Assembly (NCBI GenBank): GCA_963701675.1
Contig: OY969623.1
Span: 7,750,001-7,814,000 of the forward strand
Direction of reading: 5' to 3'
Length of the DNA stretch: 64,000 nucleotides
From: G963701675 sp963701675
GTDB taxonomy: Bacteria > Planctomycetota > Planctomycetia > Gemmatales > Gemmataceae
Position numbers and translations under genes: made by a program. Of the stretch, positions 49,773 to 58,331 are shown piece after piece. Under the pieces are notes generated by a model. That model searched no databases. It was given only the letters and a program-made list of their open reading frames with translations, and had not been told where the DNA came from. The stretch's first letter is position 1; every line of letters begins with the position of its first letter.

Positions 49773-49813
49773 GCGCGTCCGGTTTTGGCTTGAAATCACG
49801 TTTTAGTAATAGG
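49773..49813 (+). promoter_or_regulatory. Shared promoter-like element upstream of surface operon 2 (copy A)
   Basis: Begins GCGCGTCCGGTTTTGGCT, continues AAATCACGTT and ends TTTAGTAATAGG, 62 nt before the beta-helix start at 49876. Preceded by an A-rich tract (GAAAATCGAAAAG). TTGGCT and TAATAG are 16 nt apart and may be -35/-10 boxes. Extended to 46 nt, it matches copy C (15333-15373) at 38 positions, and shares TAGTAATAGG with copy B (58198-58236). Confidence 0.62.
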
Positions 49814-49875
49814 GACTTGGTGCGCGCCACTTGTGTGCAAACAGAGAAACAGAGGATCCGAGAGGAGGCAGACTC

Positions 49876-51018
49876 ATGTCAAAGAACCGACGACTAACGC
49901 TTGAACCGCTCGAAGATCGCATCGTGATGGACACCTACACCGTGACTCGCCTCACCGATTTGGGCAAAGGACGAAGCGTGTACGGCGACCTGCGCTACTG
50001 CATCACGCAATCGAACGCCAATCCCGGTGAAGACCTGATCATTTTCGGCGTCACGGGGACGATTAACCTGACCAGCGCGTTGCCCGACTTAGGTGACGAT
50101 GTCATTATTGCGGGACCGGGTGCGGACCAAGTCACTGTGCGCCGGTCCAGCGGCGTAAGTTTTCGAGTATTCACGATCGCTGGCGGCGTGAATGCTCAAA
50201 TCTACAGCCTCACCATCGCTAACGGATCTTTCTCAAACATGGGCGGATCGAGCACATGGGGGGGCGGCATCCGCAATAGCGGTGTGCTCACGCTTGGCGC
50301 AAGCACCGTCCGAGATAATCACGTAATAGGCTTCGGCGCGGTCGGAAAACGAGGCGGGGGCATCTCCAACGAAGGCGTGATGCTCATTTTCGACAGTACC
50401 ATCTCCGGCAACTCCACGTCCTCGAGTTCTGACCAAACCACGCCGGAGACCGCTTTGGGCGGGGGCATCTACAACCACACCGGCGCCACGTTGACGATCA
50501 TTAACTCTACCGTGGCAGAAAACACCGCTATAGTCACCGGCGGCGCCAATTTTAACTCGGCCCGCGGCGGCGGCATCAACCATGGCGGGGCATCACTAGA
50601 AGTTCGTCACAGCACCATTAGCGCGAATACCGCGTCGTCCAACTGGCCTGACGGCGCCGGCATTAGCGGTGGGAACATGGTGTTGGAGAATTCCATCGTG
50701 TCAGGAAACAGTGGCGCCGGTAACGTCTCCGGCGCCTTCACCGGCGGCTTTAACCTGATTGACGCCGATGCGATGCTCGGCCCGCTCACCGACAACGGCG
50801 GCCCGACGGAGACGATGGCCCTCCTGCCCGGCAGCCCCGCCATCGGCGCCGGCGATAATGCCGGCGCACCGGAATTCGACCAACGCGGCCCAGGGTTTCC
50901 GCGGATTGTAAACGGCACGGTTGACATCGGGGCGTTCGAAGTTCAGGCGACGGGCGCGCCGTCAACGCCGGAGTTTCATGCGATTCTGATTACTGCTGAT
51001 CTTGGAAAAGATGACTGA
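49876..51018 (+). CDS. Exported right-handed beta-helix protein with LEPLEDR motif
   Basis: 380 residues from the ATG at 49876 (GAGAGGAGGC upstream). LTLEPLEDRIVMD at residues 7-19. The block GDLRYCITQSNANPGEDLIIFGVTGTINLTSALPDLGDD follows, then rungs of the GGGIxNxG type (GGGIRNSG, GGGISNEG, GGGIYNHTGA, GGGINHGGA), and ends with GGPTETMALLPGSPAIGAG and DQRGPGFPRIVNGTVDIGAFEVQ. It is closely related in layout to the gene at 9009. First gene of surface operon 2. Confidence 0.82.
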   Translation: MSKNRRLTLEPLEDRIVMDTYTVTRLTDLGKGRSVYGDLRYCITQSNANPGEDLIIFGVTGTINLTSALPDLGDDVIIAGPGADQVTVRRSSGVSFRVFTIAGGVNAQIYSLTIANGSFSNMGGSSTWGGGIRNSGVLTLGASTVRDNHVIGFGAVGKRGGGISNEGVMLIFDSTISGNSTSSSSDQTTPETALGGGIYNHTGATLTIINSTVAENTAIVTGGANFNSARGGGINHGGASLEVRHSTISANTASSNWPDGAGISGGNMVLENSIVSGNSGAGNVSGAFTGGFNLIDADAMLGPLTDNGGPTETMALLPGSPAIGAGDNAGAPEFDQRGPGFPRIVNGTVDIGAFEVQATGAPSTPEFHAILITADLGKDD

Positions 51019-51117
51019 TGAAGCGTTACGTCGTCGTTCGATACTCCCGCCTCGTCTGGGCAGGCGTCTGCCCTGGCTGGATTCTGTATCCGCAACCTTT
51101 GGACAGGAGTTTGTTCA

Positions 51118-52833
51118 ATGAACCACAAGTTGGCGCCTCGCACTCGCCCCGGTGTCTCTTGGCTGACACGGACACAAGTTCGCCTGGAGTTGCTGGAGAA
51201 TCGCCTGCAGCCCGGTTCGCTGCTCCTTGGGAGCGCAGACATCGCTCCGCGACAAGACGCACCGGTTCCGTCCGACACGGCGACGTTTGAGTTTGACTCC
51301 TTGTTCCGTCGCGACGAGTCATCCGCCCTTGTGCTCCGGCCGGCGGAGGATTCCGGCGAATTCGACAGCGTCGACGTCGCGGTGGTTTCAGATACGTCAA
51401 CGAATCCACCTCGGCGGCAGCCAGCTGCAACAGCCAGTGCGTTGACGTCGATAGTGGCCGCAACGCCGATGAATCCGGCAATGGGCGTCCCAATGGCCGG
51501 CGACAACACGGAGATCAGGTCAGGTCGCATGCCGGTTCGGCATTCGATGTTACCCAAGCCGACGGCGGTCACCGCCACAGTGAACCCGGTCAACATCCTC
51601 CAGAAGCCGTCAACGCTCGTTTTTGAACGACATGAATGCGAAGGCAGCGGCGCCAAATCGCTCGTGTACAGTTCCTACGAAGGCACCGCCGGGGACGATG
51701 CGGTGCTCGCCGTCGCGACGGGCAAAGATGGCTTCATCGGCGAGGCGTATACAGCGGGGTTTTCCGGACTGTTCGCGACGGTGAAAAACTACGATTCGGG
51801 CGGCGGTTGTGGCCCGCTGATTTTGTTCGGCGCCGCCGGTGACTCCGCGCTGGAAGCACGCGACATCGCCGTCAACCCGAGCGGCGTGTATGTCGTGGGC
51901 ACCAACGCGCCAGAGACCTTTGCCTTCGTGGCCCGACTCGACCTCGTTACGCTTGACATCATCGGGGCGCCGGTGCTTCTGTCCGCGCCGAGCGGCGGCT
52001 CGATCAGCCTGAACGGCGTCGGCCTCGGGCAGGGGCCGTCGGAGCCCGACGTGTTCGTCACGGGCCATGTGTTCGACCCGTCCGGACCTGCCTACAGCAC
52101 TTCGCTGGTGGCATCCTTTGATTTTGCGTTGGCGCCGCTCTACGCGGTCACTAGCGACTTTGGGGATGCCAGCCGAGGTCTGTCGATCAGCGCGGACCGG
52201 ATGGGCAATGCCTTCATCGGCGACCGTGTGGGATCCCTTCAGTTACCGTTGACCTGGCGCCTGAATGCAGGCGGCGGCAGCAGTCCTTGGGCATTTACTC
52301 TCGAAGCCGGCGGGACGACTGTCGACGCGGACAACGGTAACCATGATGTCAAGCTGCTCGGCGGGGCCACCGCGGCCGCCGGTTTGTACACCGTCGGCAG
52401 TTTGACGGATTCCTTCATCAACGGAACCTGGGACACTCATTTAATTGCCAAGTGGAACCCGCTCGACGGCGCGGTGGAATATGGCTGGTTGTGGTACATA
52501 CCCGACGAGGACTATTCCGGACGCGGTAATGATGTCGATCGCGCCGGCGATACCTACACGGCATCGTACGCCGGAACCGACGCCAACCGCGACGCCGCTT
52601 TGGCGAAGTTCGACGAGACCGGTGGGGGTCTGGATGCCTTCGTCATGCACGGCGGCGCCGGCACTCAAGATCGCGGCCACGATCTCGCCCTGATAACCCG
52701 AATGGCGAGCTCCGATGTGGTCATGGGCGGCTCGACGACATCGGCCGGTCTCCCCGGCTCTGGCGGGTGCCAGCCGACTTACAACGGAATGCTGGACGGA
52801 TTTATTGGGAGATGGTCACAACCATTGTCATAG
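51118..52833 (+). CDS. Exported propeller-like surface protein with LELLENRLQPGSLL motif
   Basis: 571 residues, ATG 51118 after AGGAG. N-terminal LELLENRLQPGSLLLG closely resembles LERLEARLPPGNLL of the SBBP protein at 15287. After a ~150-residue Ser/Thr/Pro-rich linker, the rest has propeller-like repeats (DDAVLAVATGKDGFIGEAYTAG, ALEARDIAVNPSGVYVVGTN, GLSISADRMGNAFIGDR, GNDVDRAGDTYTASYAGTDANRDAALAKFD), a divergent SBBP-type pattern. Function unknown; likely surface exposed. It lies 99 bp after the beta-helix gene. Confidence 0.7.
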   Translation: MNHKLAPRTRPGVSWLTRTQVRLELLENRLQPGSLLLGSADIAPRQDAPVPSDTATFEFDSLFRRDESSALVLRPAEDSGEFDSVDVAVVSDTSTNPPRRQPAATASALTSIVAATPMNPAMGVPMAGDNTEIRSGRMPVRHSMLPKPTAVTATVNPVNILQKPSTLVFERHECEGSGAKSLVYSSYEGTAGDDAVLAVATGKDGFIGEAYTAGFSGLFATVKNYDSGGGCGPLILFGAAGDSALEARDIAVNPSGVYVVGTNAPETFAFVARLDLVTLDIIGAPVLLSAPSGGSISLNGVGLGQGPSEPDVFVTGHVFDPSGPAYSTSLVASFDFALAPLYAVTSDFGDASRGLSISADRMGNAFIGDRVGSLQLPLTWRLNAGGGSSPWAFTLEAGGTTVDADNGNHDVKLLGGATAAAGLYTVGSLTDSFINGTWDTHLIAKWNPLDGAVEYGWLWYIPDEDYSGRGNDVDRAGDTYTASYAGTDANRDAALAKFDETGGGLDAFVMHGGAGTQDRGHDLALITRMASSDVVMGGSTTSAGLPGSGGCQPTYNGMLDGFIGRWSQPLS

Positions 52834-52914
52834 GCCAAGCCCGCAGCGCCGGTCAGGGCGGTCCTTGCCGGCGCCGGATCGACGCGGTGTCACAGTGTTG
52901 CGGAGGAATAAGAA

Positions 52915-55149
52915 ATGAGCATACGACTACGCCGGGCGCACCCGCGCATTGAACCCCTTGAAGACCGCACGATGCTGTCCACTTGCCACGTCACGCGCCT
53001 GAGCGACGCGGGTATCGGTATGGGGTTTCGCGGAGATTTTCGCTTTTGCATCGACAAGGTCAACGCAAATCCCGGCGCGGACGTCATTGATTTTCACGTG
53101 ACGGGGACGATCAATCTGACCGGACCTCTGCCTGACTTGGCTTCGGATATTGACATCCAAGGGCCTGGGTCTGGGCTGCTCACGGTGCGACGGGATGCAG
53201 GCGGCGACTATCGTCTATTCACGATTGCCGATGGTTCGGTTCAAATATCCGGCCTAAGCCTGACCAACGGGCGGGCGGATGTCGGCGGCGCCGTCTACAA
53301 CCAAGGCGGCCTAACCCTGGCTGGGGTAACGCTAACGACCAACGAAAGTACGGCTGGTCAAGGTGGCGGCATCTATAACGCCGGCGACCTCACACTGACG
53401 GACAGCGTCCTTGACCAAAACAGCGTCAACGTGTCGGCCTCGTTGGGCTCGGGGTTCGGTGCCGGTCTGTACAACGCTCCCGGCGCTTTGGCCGACCTGA
53501 TTCGAATTTCGGTATCCGAGAACACAGCGTTGGGCGTGGACGTATATGGCGCCGGTATCGCCAATTACGGCACGATGACGCTCCCCGATAGCACCGTGCT
53601 CGATAACACCGGCCGAGGCTGCGAAGGCTGGCAGGGCGGCAGCTACTGCTTTGTTTACGGCGGCGGCGTGGCCAACTTCGGAACGATGGAGATCATCTCT
53701 AGCGCTGTCTCCGATAATCTCGCTCGAACACTAACCGACAGTATTGACGATTGGGGCCAATCCTACGGGGGCGGCATCCACAATAGCGGCAGTCTTAACC
53801 TTACGTCCAGTACGGTAGCTGGGAACCGCGTGGAAGGGGAACGGTACGCGAAAGGTGGGGGGATTGCCAATTTCGGGTCTCTCGACATTGAAAGCTCCAC
53901 CATCGCGGACAACGTCCTCGGAGGCGCTTGGCCGTTCGCCTACGGGGCTGGTATTTTTCACGACGGCCCCTCAACCTTGAACGTTATCAGTAGCACGATT
54001 TCAGGGAACCACATTGTCTTTTCCGCCAGTCCAGGCTGGGGCGGAGGCATATACGCCAAGGGGAACGTCACCGTTCGCGATAGCACGATTTCGGATAACC
54101 TTTGCCAAGGATGTACGAGTGGCCTATATGCCGGCGGGATCTACGTATCGTCCACCGGTTATTTGTGGAACACCACTATCACAGGAAACTTCGCCTATGA
54201 CGGTGCAGGAATCTACAACGTCGGCACATTGACTATCGACAACGTGGTCATCTCAGGCAACTCTGCCACCTCCTCAAACACTGCGCGAGGTGGTGGTATT
54301 TTCAACGGCGGCGATCTGACGATAACCGGAAGTCTAATCAGTGAAAACTTCGCGCGCGGAACCGACACCGGAGCAAACGGGGGAGGAATCTATAACTCCG
54401 GAACGCTGACCCTGATTGACAGTACTGTCGATGCCAACAATGTGACAGCCGACGTGCCCCAGGGCGGCGGACTATATAATTCGGGTTCCGCCCTTGTTAA
54501 GAATACGACCATATCGAACAACGCCGCGAATGAGACGAAGCCCTTCAACTTAGGCAAAGCGGGCGGGATTTACAATCGGGGCGACTTACTGCTCAACAAT
54601 AGCACCGTGCATGGTAACCAATGCATCGGTAGTTCGCAGAATCTGGGCGGAGGAATGTTTGTCGATGGCCCGGCTTTGACTCTCATTAGCCAGAGCACAA
54701 TAAGTGGCAATCAGTGTCAGAAGGGTGGCGGGTTGTTCGTGGCATTTGGTTCGGAAGTCTATGTACGCAACAGCATTTTCGCAAACTCCGCTGGTTCTCA
54801 CCCCGACGTCTCCGGATTGCTGACGTCATCTGATCATAATCTGATTCAAAATACGACCGGCGGCAGCGGTTTTGGATCGAACGACATCCTAAACGTCGAT
54901 CCCATGCTCGGCTCCTTCGGCGATAACGGCGGGCCGACCTTGACGGTTGCGTTGCTCCCCGGCAGTCCTGCCATTGACGCTGGCAATAACACCGACGTCC
55001 CCGAATGGGACCAGCGCGGTCCGGGGTTCCCGCGGATTGTGAACGGCACGATTGACATCGGCGCGTTCGAGGTGCAGGCATCGCCGATACCAGGACCGGA
55101 TCAGAATTGGTCGGTGCTGTTGACGGCTGATTTGCAGAAGAAGAAGTGA
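52915..55149 (+). CDS. Large exported right-handed beta-helix protein with IEPLEDR motif
   Basis: 744 residues, ATG 52915 after GGAGGAAT. IEPLEDRTMLS at residues 12-22, then CHVTRLSDAGIGMGFRGDFRFCIDKVNANPGADVIDF, almost the same as the 56679 paralogue. About fifteen Pmp-like rungs follow (GGGIYNAG, GGGVANFG, GGGIHNSG, GAGIYNVG, GGGIFNGG and others). It ends with GGPTLTVALLPGSPAIDAG and DQRGPGFPRIVNGTIDIGAFEVQ. A longer helix than its paralogues, probably from rung duplication. No membrane anchor or sorting signal is visible at the C-terminus. Confidence 0.82.
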   Translation: MSIRLRRAHPRIEPLEDRTMLSTCHVTRLSDAGIGMGFRGDFRFCIDKVNANPGADVIDFHVTGTINLTGPLPDLASDIDIQGPGSGLLTVRRDAGGDYRLFTIADGSVQISGLSLTNGRADVGGAVYNQGGLTLAGVTLTTNESTAGQGGGIYNAGDLTLTDSVLDQNSVNVSASLGSGFGAGLYNAPGALADLIRISVSENTALGVDVYGAGIANYGTMTLPDSTVLDNTGRGCEGWQGGSYCFVYGGGVANFGTMEIISSAVSDNLARTLTDSIDDWGQSYGGGIHNSGSLNLTSSTVAGNRVEGERYAKGGGIANFGSLDIESSTIADNVLGGAWPFAYGAGIFHDGPSTLNVISSTISGNHIVFSASPGWGGGIYAKGNVTVRDSTISDNLCQGCTSGLYAGGIYVSSTGYLWNTTITGNFAYDGAGIYNVGTLTIDNVVISGNSATSSNTARGGGIFNGGDLTITGSLISENFARGTDTGANGGGIYNSGTLTLIDSTVDANNVTADVPQGGGLYNSGSALVKNTTISNNAANETKPFNLGKAGGIYNRGDLLLNNSTVHGNQCIGSSQNLGGGMFVDGPALTLISQSTISGNQCQKGGGLFVAFGSEVYVRNSIFANSAGSHPDVSGLLTSSDHNLIQNTTGGSGFGSNDILNVDPMLGSFGDNGGPTLTVALLPGSPAIDAGNNTDVPEWDQRGPGFPRIVNGTIDIGAFEVQASPIPGPDQNWSVLLTADLQKKK

Positions 55150-55159
55150 TCTTGTCTGT

Positions 55160-55231
55160 CTCTGCGATAATCTGCGAAATCTGCGTTTGGAAAACCGGAA
55201 CGAAACGCAGAATACACAGATTAACGCAGAG
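55160..55231. repeat. Imperfect 29-bp inverted repeat between surface genes
   Basis: Left arm 55160-55188 starts CTCTGCGATAATCTGCG, right arm 55203-55231 ends AACGCAGAG; the arms pair with about five mismatches around a 14-nt loop. It starts 10 nt after a beta-helix stop codon, in the 130-bp gap before the HAF gene. From memory, TCTGCG-type repeats are widespread in planctomycetes. Confidence 0.55.
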
Positions 55232-55279
55232 AAAAACTGGAAGGTGTATGCTACCCATCGCCGTTTGGAGATTAAACGC

Positions 55280-56605
55280 ATGAACCCCGTTCGACGCGTC
55301 GGAATCTATAGAGGGCCGCAGGTACACTTGCGACTTGAACAACTTGAAGCTCGCGAATTGTTGAGCTATTCCATCACCGACCTTGGCTCGCTCGGAGGCA
55401 AGATTACGAGTGCCACCGACCTCAATGAGCGAGGCCAGGTCGTCGGTGAATCCCAAACCGGAACTACGACCCATGCCTTTCTCTGGGACCCGATCAAAGG
55501 AATGCAAGACCTCGGGGCCGGCAGCACTTACAGCTCGGCAACCGGGATCAATGAACTGGGGCAAGTTATCGGTTGGTCGTCGTTTCCCGGAGCGCCGGCC
55601 GGAATGGGGTTCGTGTGGGAGCGAGCCATAGGCACGCGTGCGCTACCTCCCTTGCCCGGAAATGGGAGCAGCCGGGCGCTCGGGATCAATAATCACGGCC
55701 AAATCGTCGGCTGGTCGAAAAGCACCGGCGTGTCCGATCACGCCCCCACTTTGTGGGACGGCGACGACGTGATCAATCTCGGCACCATTGGCACGCAACA
55801 CGCGCAGGCACGGGACATCAATGACCTCGGGCAAGCGACGGGCCAAGTAGGGTCCGCCCCGAAAGGACCATCGGTGGTGTGGGAAAACGGCACGATCAAG
55901 GAAATTGGCAGCCTAAGCGGAGGGAAATGGGGAAGCTCTGGGATCGACATCAACGAGCTGGGCGACGTCACCGGCAATTCACCCGTCAAAGGCCCGGGGA
56001 ACTTCCTCCTCGTGAGTCGTCCGTTTCTATTTACGGCGGCGGGAACACTTCACAATCTTCGGACGCTTCCTTGTGGGCCGTTCGAGGCCGCATTCGGAAG
56101 CGGTCACGGCATTAACGATCACCGTCAGATTGTTGGCATGCTCGGCTGCGTGACATCGCCGCCGACGCTAGGCGATCAGGTTGCGGCCATATGGGAGCAG
56201 GGTATCGGTTGGCGAAATCTCAATGAGCTAATCCCGCCCGGTTCCGGATGGGAACTCTACTATGCAACCGGGATCAACAATCGGGGGCAGATCATCGGCA
56301 GCGGCTTCTTGAACGGAGAAAATCGCGCATATTTATTGACTCCCGACCCGGCGCCGATGCCAACGTGGCAAGTACGTGAAGAGACAAATGCGGTTGGATT
56401 CATCCAAGAACCGCGGTTCGTGTCACGTCACGTTGCCGACCGTTTCACGCAGGCAATCCTGGCGGAAACATCAATGCAACCGAGCAACGACGGCCTTACA
56501 GATTCGGCTTTTCCGCGCTCAGAGTCTCCTCCACGTCTCGGCCTGTCGGGATACGAGAGTGAGAATCTGAGCCCGATTGACGGCCATTGCTTCCTTCCTG
56601 AGTAG
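55280..56605 (+). CDS. Exported HAF-repeat protein with LEQLEARELLS motif
   Basis: 441 residues from the ATG at 55280 (GGAG upstream); the open frame from 55187 runs through the inverted repeat and is unlikely to be translated there. LEQLEARELLS near residues 17-27. Tandem HAF-type repeats follow: ITDLGSLGGKITSATDLNERGQVVGES, THAFLWDPIKGMQDLGAGSTYSSATGINELGQVIGWS, ALGINNHGQIVGWS, ARDINDLGQATGQ, GINDHRQIVG, TGINNRGQIIGSG. HAF repeats are found on exported proteins of unknown function and probably form a propeller. Fourth gene of surface operon 2. Confidence 0.82.
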   Translation: MNPVRRVGIYRGPQVHLRLEQLEARELLSYSITDLGSLGGKITSATDLNERGQVVGESQTGTTTHAFLWDPIKGMQDLGAGSTYSSATGINELGQVIGWSSFPGAPAGMGFVWERAIGTRALPPLPGNGSSRALGINNHGQIVGWSKSTGVSDHAPTLWDGDDVINLGTIGTQHAQARDINDLGQATGQVGSAPKGPSVVWENGTIKEIGSLSGGKWGSSGIDINELGDVTGNSPVKGPGNFLLVSRPFLFTAAGTLHNLRTLPCGPFEAAFGSGHGINDHRQIVGMLGCVTSPPTLGDQVAAIWEQGIGWRNLNELIPPGSGWELYYATGINNRGQIIGSGFLNGENRAYLLTPDPAPMPTWQVREETNAVGFIQEPRFVSRHVADRFTQAILAETSMQPSNDGLTDSAFPRSESPPRLGLSGYESENLSPIDGHCFLPE

Positions 56606-56678
56606 AAAACCCTACAGAACGGCGGCTGCCTGGGCGTCTGCCGAGATAAGAGCACACCACGCTATTCAGGAGCACATC

Positions 56679-57815
56679 ATGAAGCACGGATCCCGAATCC
56701 CGCTGCTAGAGCCACTCGAAGACCGCACCCTCATGTCCATCTGCCACGTCACGCGACTTAGCGACCAAGGTATCGGCATGGGGTTTCGCGGCGACTTGCG
56801 TTTTTGTGTCAATAAGGTCAACGCAAATCCCGGTGCGGACATCATTGACTTTCACGTGTCCGGCGCCATCAACCTTCAGAGCGCCCTTCCGGGCCTAAGC
56901 TCGGACATCAATATGCAAGGGCCCGGGGCTAATGTGTTGACCGTCCGGCGCGACGCCGGCGTTGGCTTTCGCGTCTTCGACGTGCCGGCCGGGGCCACCG
57001 TGTCGATTTCCGGTCTGACGATCAGCAACGGGACTGCGGCTTGCTCCGGCGGCGGCATCGCCAGTTCGGGCACCCTCACGATAAGTTACAGCACCGTTTC
57101 GGGCAACACCATGATTGGGTGTGAGGTCGGCTACGGCGGTGGCATCTACAATGACGGCGTCCTCGCGGTTGACAGCAGCACCATCGTCGGCAACGTAGCC
57201 ACTGGATTTCTCGGCGGCGGCTGGGCGGGCGGCATTGGCAACTTCGGCACTATGACCGTCGTGAACAGCACGATTTCCGGCAACTCGGCCGACAATGGCG
57301 GCGGCATATTCAACGTTAGCGGCACGGCAACGATATTGAACAGCACGATTGCGTCCAACTCGGCCGCAGATTCCGGCGGTGGCGTGCGAAATATTGACAC
57401 CTTGCACATGCGGAACGCCATTGTCGCCAACAACACAGCCAACTTCTCCGGTCCCGACTTTGACGGCACACTCGCATCCTCCGGCGACAATCTCTTCGGC
57501 AACAGCAGCGGCGGTAGTGGCTATGTTGGATCGGACATTCTCGACGTTGATCCAAAACTCAGCGCTCTGGCCAATAACGGCGGACCAACGTTGACCCACG
57601 CACTACGCCCCGGCAGTCTCGCCATCGACGCTGGCGACAATACCGGCGCGCCGTCGTTTGATCAACGCGGACCAGGATTTACGCGCGTGGTCAACGGCAC
57701 GATCGACATTGGAGCGTTTGAAGTGCAGGCGACCAACGCGCCGAGCGGACCGAGACTTCGAGCATTTCTGATCACGGCCGATTTCGGACAGAACGAATGG
57801 GAGATACTCCCATGA
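56679..57815 (+). CDS. Exported right-handed beta-helix protein with LEPLEDR motif
   Basis: 378 residues from the ATG at 56679 with AGGAG 7 nt upstream; the longer frame from 56577 overlaps the HAF gene. LEPLEDRTLMS near residue 10-20, then CHVTRLSDQGIGMGFRGDLRFCVNKVNANPGADIIDF, highly similar to 52915. Rungs GGGIASSG, GGGIYNDG, GGGIFNVSG, GGGVRNID; ending GGPTLTHALRPGSLAIDAG and DQRGPGFTRVVNGTIDIGAFEVQ. Last gene of surface operon 2. Confidence 0.82.
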   Translation: MKHGSRIPLLEPLEDRTLMSICHVTRLSDQGIGMGFRGDLRFCVNKVNANPGADIIDFHVSGAINLQSALPGLSSDINMQGPGANVLTVRRDAGVGFRVFDVPAGATVSISGLTISNGTAACSGGGIASSGTLTISYSTVSGNTMIGCEVGYGGGIYNDGVLAVDSSTIVGNVATGFLGGGWAGGIGNFGTMTVVNSTISGNSADNGGGIFNVSGTATILNSTIASNSAADSGGGVRNIDTLHMRNAIVANNTANFSGPDFDGTLASSGDNLFGNSSGGSGYVGSDILDVDPKLSALANNGGPTLTHALRPGSLAIDAGDNTGAPSFDQRGPGFTRVVNGTIDIGAFEVQATNAPSGPRLRAFLITADFGQNEWEILP

Positions 57816-58331
57816 AGTGACGTTTTCGATGGCTCGCGATTGGAGACGTCGAAGACCACTGGCACCATTGCACGGGTGGCAAGACCACACCGCTACCAGC
57901 CGCAGTTTTTGGTAGACGGCGCATTTCATCCAGGTATAATCAGCGGTCACATCCGCCAGGCCCACCACAACCGCTGGTGAATGCCTGAGTTCCCGATGTC
58001 CATCTCCTTCGAATGTCCGTGCGGCACGGTGGAGAAAGCTGAACGCGCTGGCCTGAGTAGCGGCTTTGGTGAGCTTCGGCTGGCTCGTCTGGTGCATCGA
58101 GTCGGCACCGGGAATCGAGGAAGACGTCGAGCCGACGGTGCGCACCCGGCCTACCTGAGCGAGGAACCAAGAACTTTCAAAAACGAACAAGATTTTTGCG
58201 TCCGGTTTGGCCGGGAATCTCGCCCGTAGTAATAGGATGTGCACCGACTCGGCAAACCCCCCGGAACATACCGTGCAGAATATACCGCAAGTCATTACTA
58301 TTGAGGCCCTTACGTAACTGGAGGAAATGTC
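57816..58331 (+). other. 516-bp intergenic region before surface operon 3
   Basis: Contains copy B of the shared element (58198-58236). An 82-codon frame at 57981-58229 has MSISFECPCG near its start, reminiscent of a zinc-ribbon N-terminus, but the remainder is Arg/Gly-rich and unconvincing; I treat it as a possible relic at most. No other gene is supported. Confidence 0.5.
58198..58236 (+). promoter_or_regulatory. Shared promoter-like element upstream of surface operon 3 (copy B)
   Basis: GCGTCCGGTTTGGC, then AATC, then TAGTAATAGG, 95 nt before the start at 58332. It lacks one T of the TTTT run in the other copies. An A-rich tract (CAAAAACGAACAAG) precedes it. Less conserved than A versus C, but the same order of blocks is present. 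Confidence 0.55.

Noticed and set aside
57981..58229. Small gene starting MPEFPMSISFECPCG.
   Set aside because: Only the first ten residues look like a zinc ribbon; no second Cys pair, poor composition, and it overlaps the promoter-like element.
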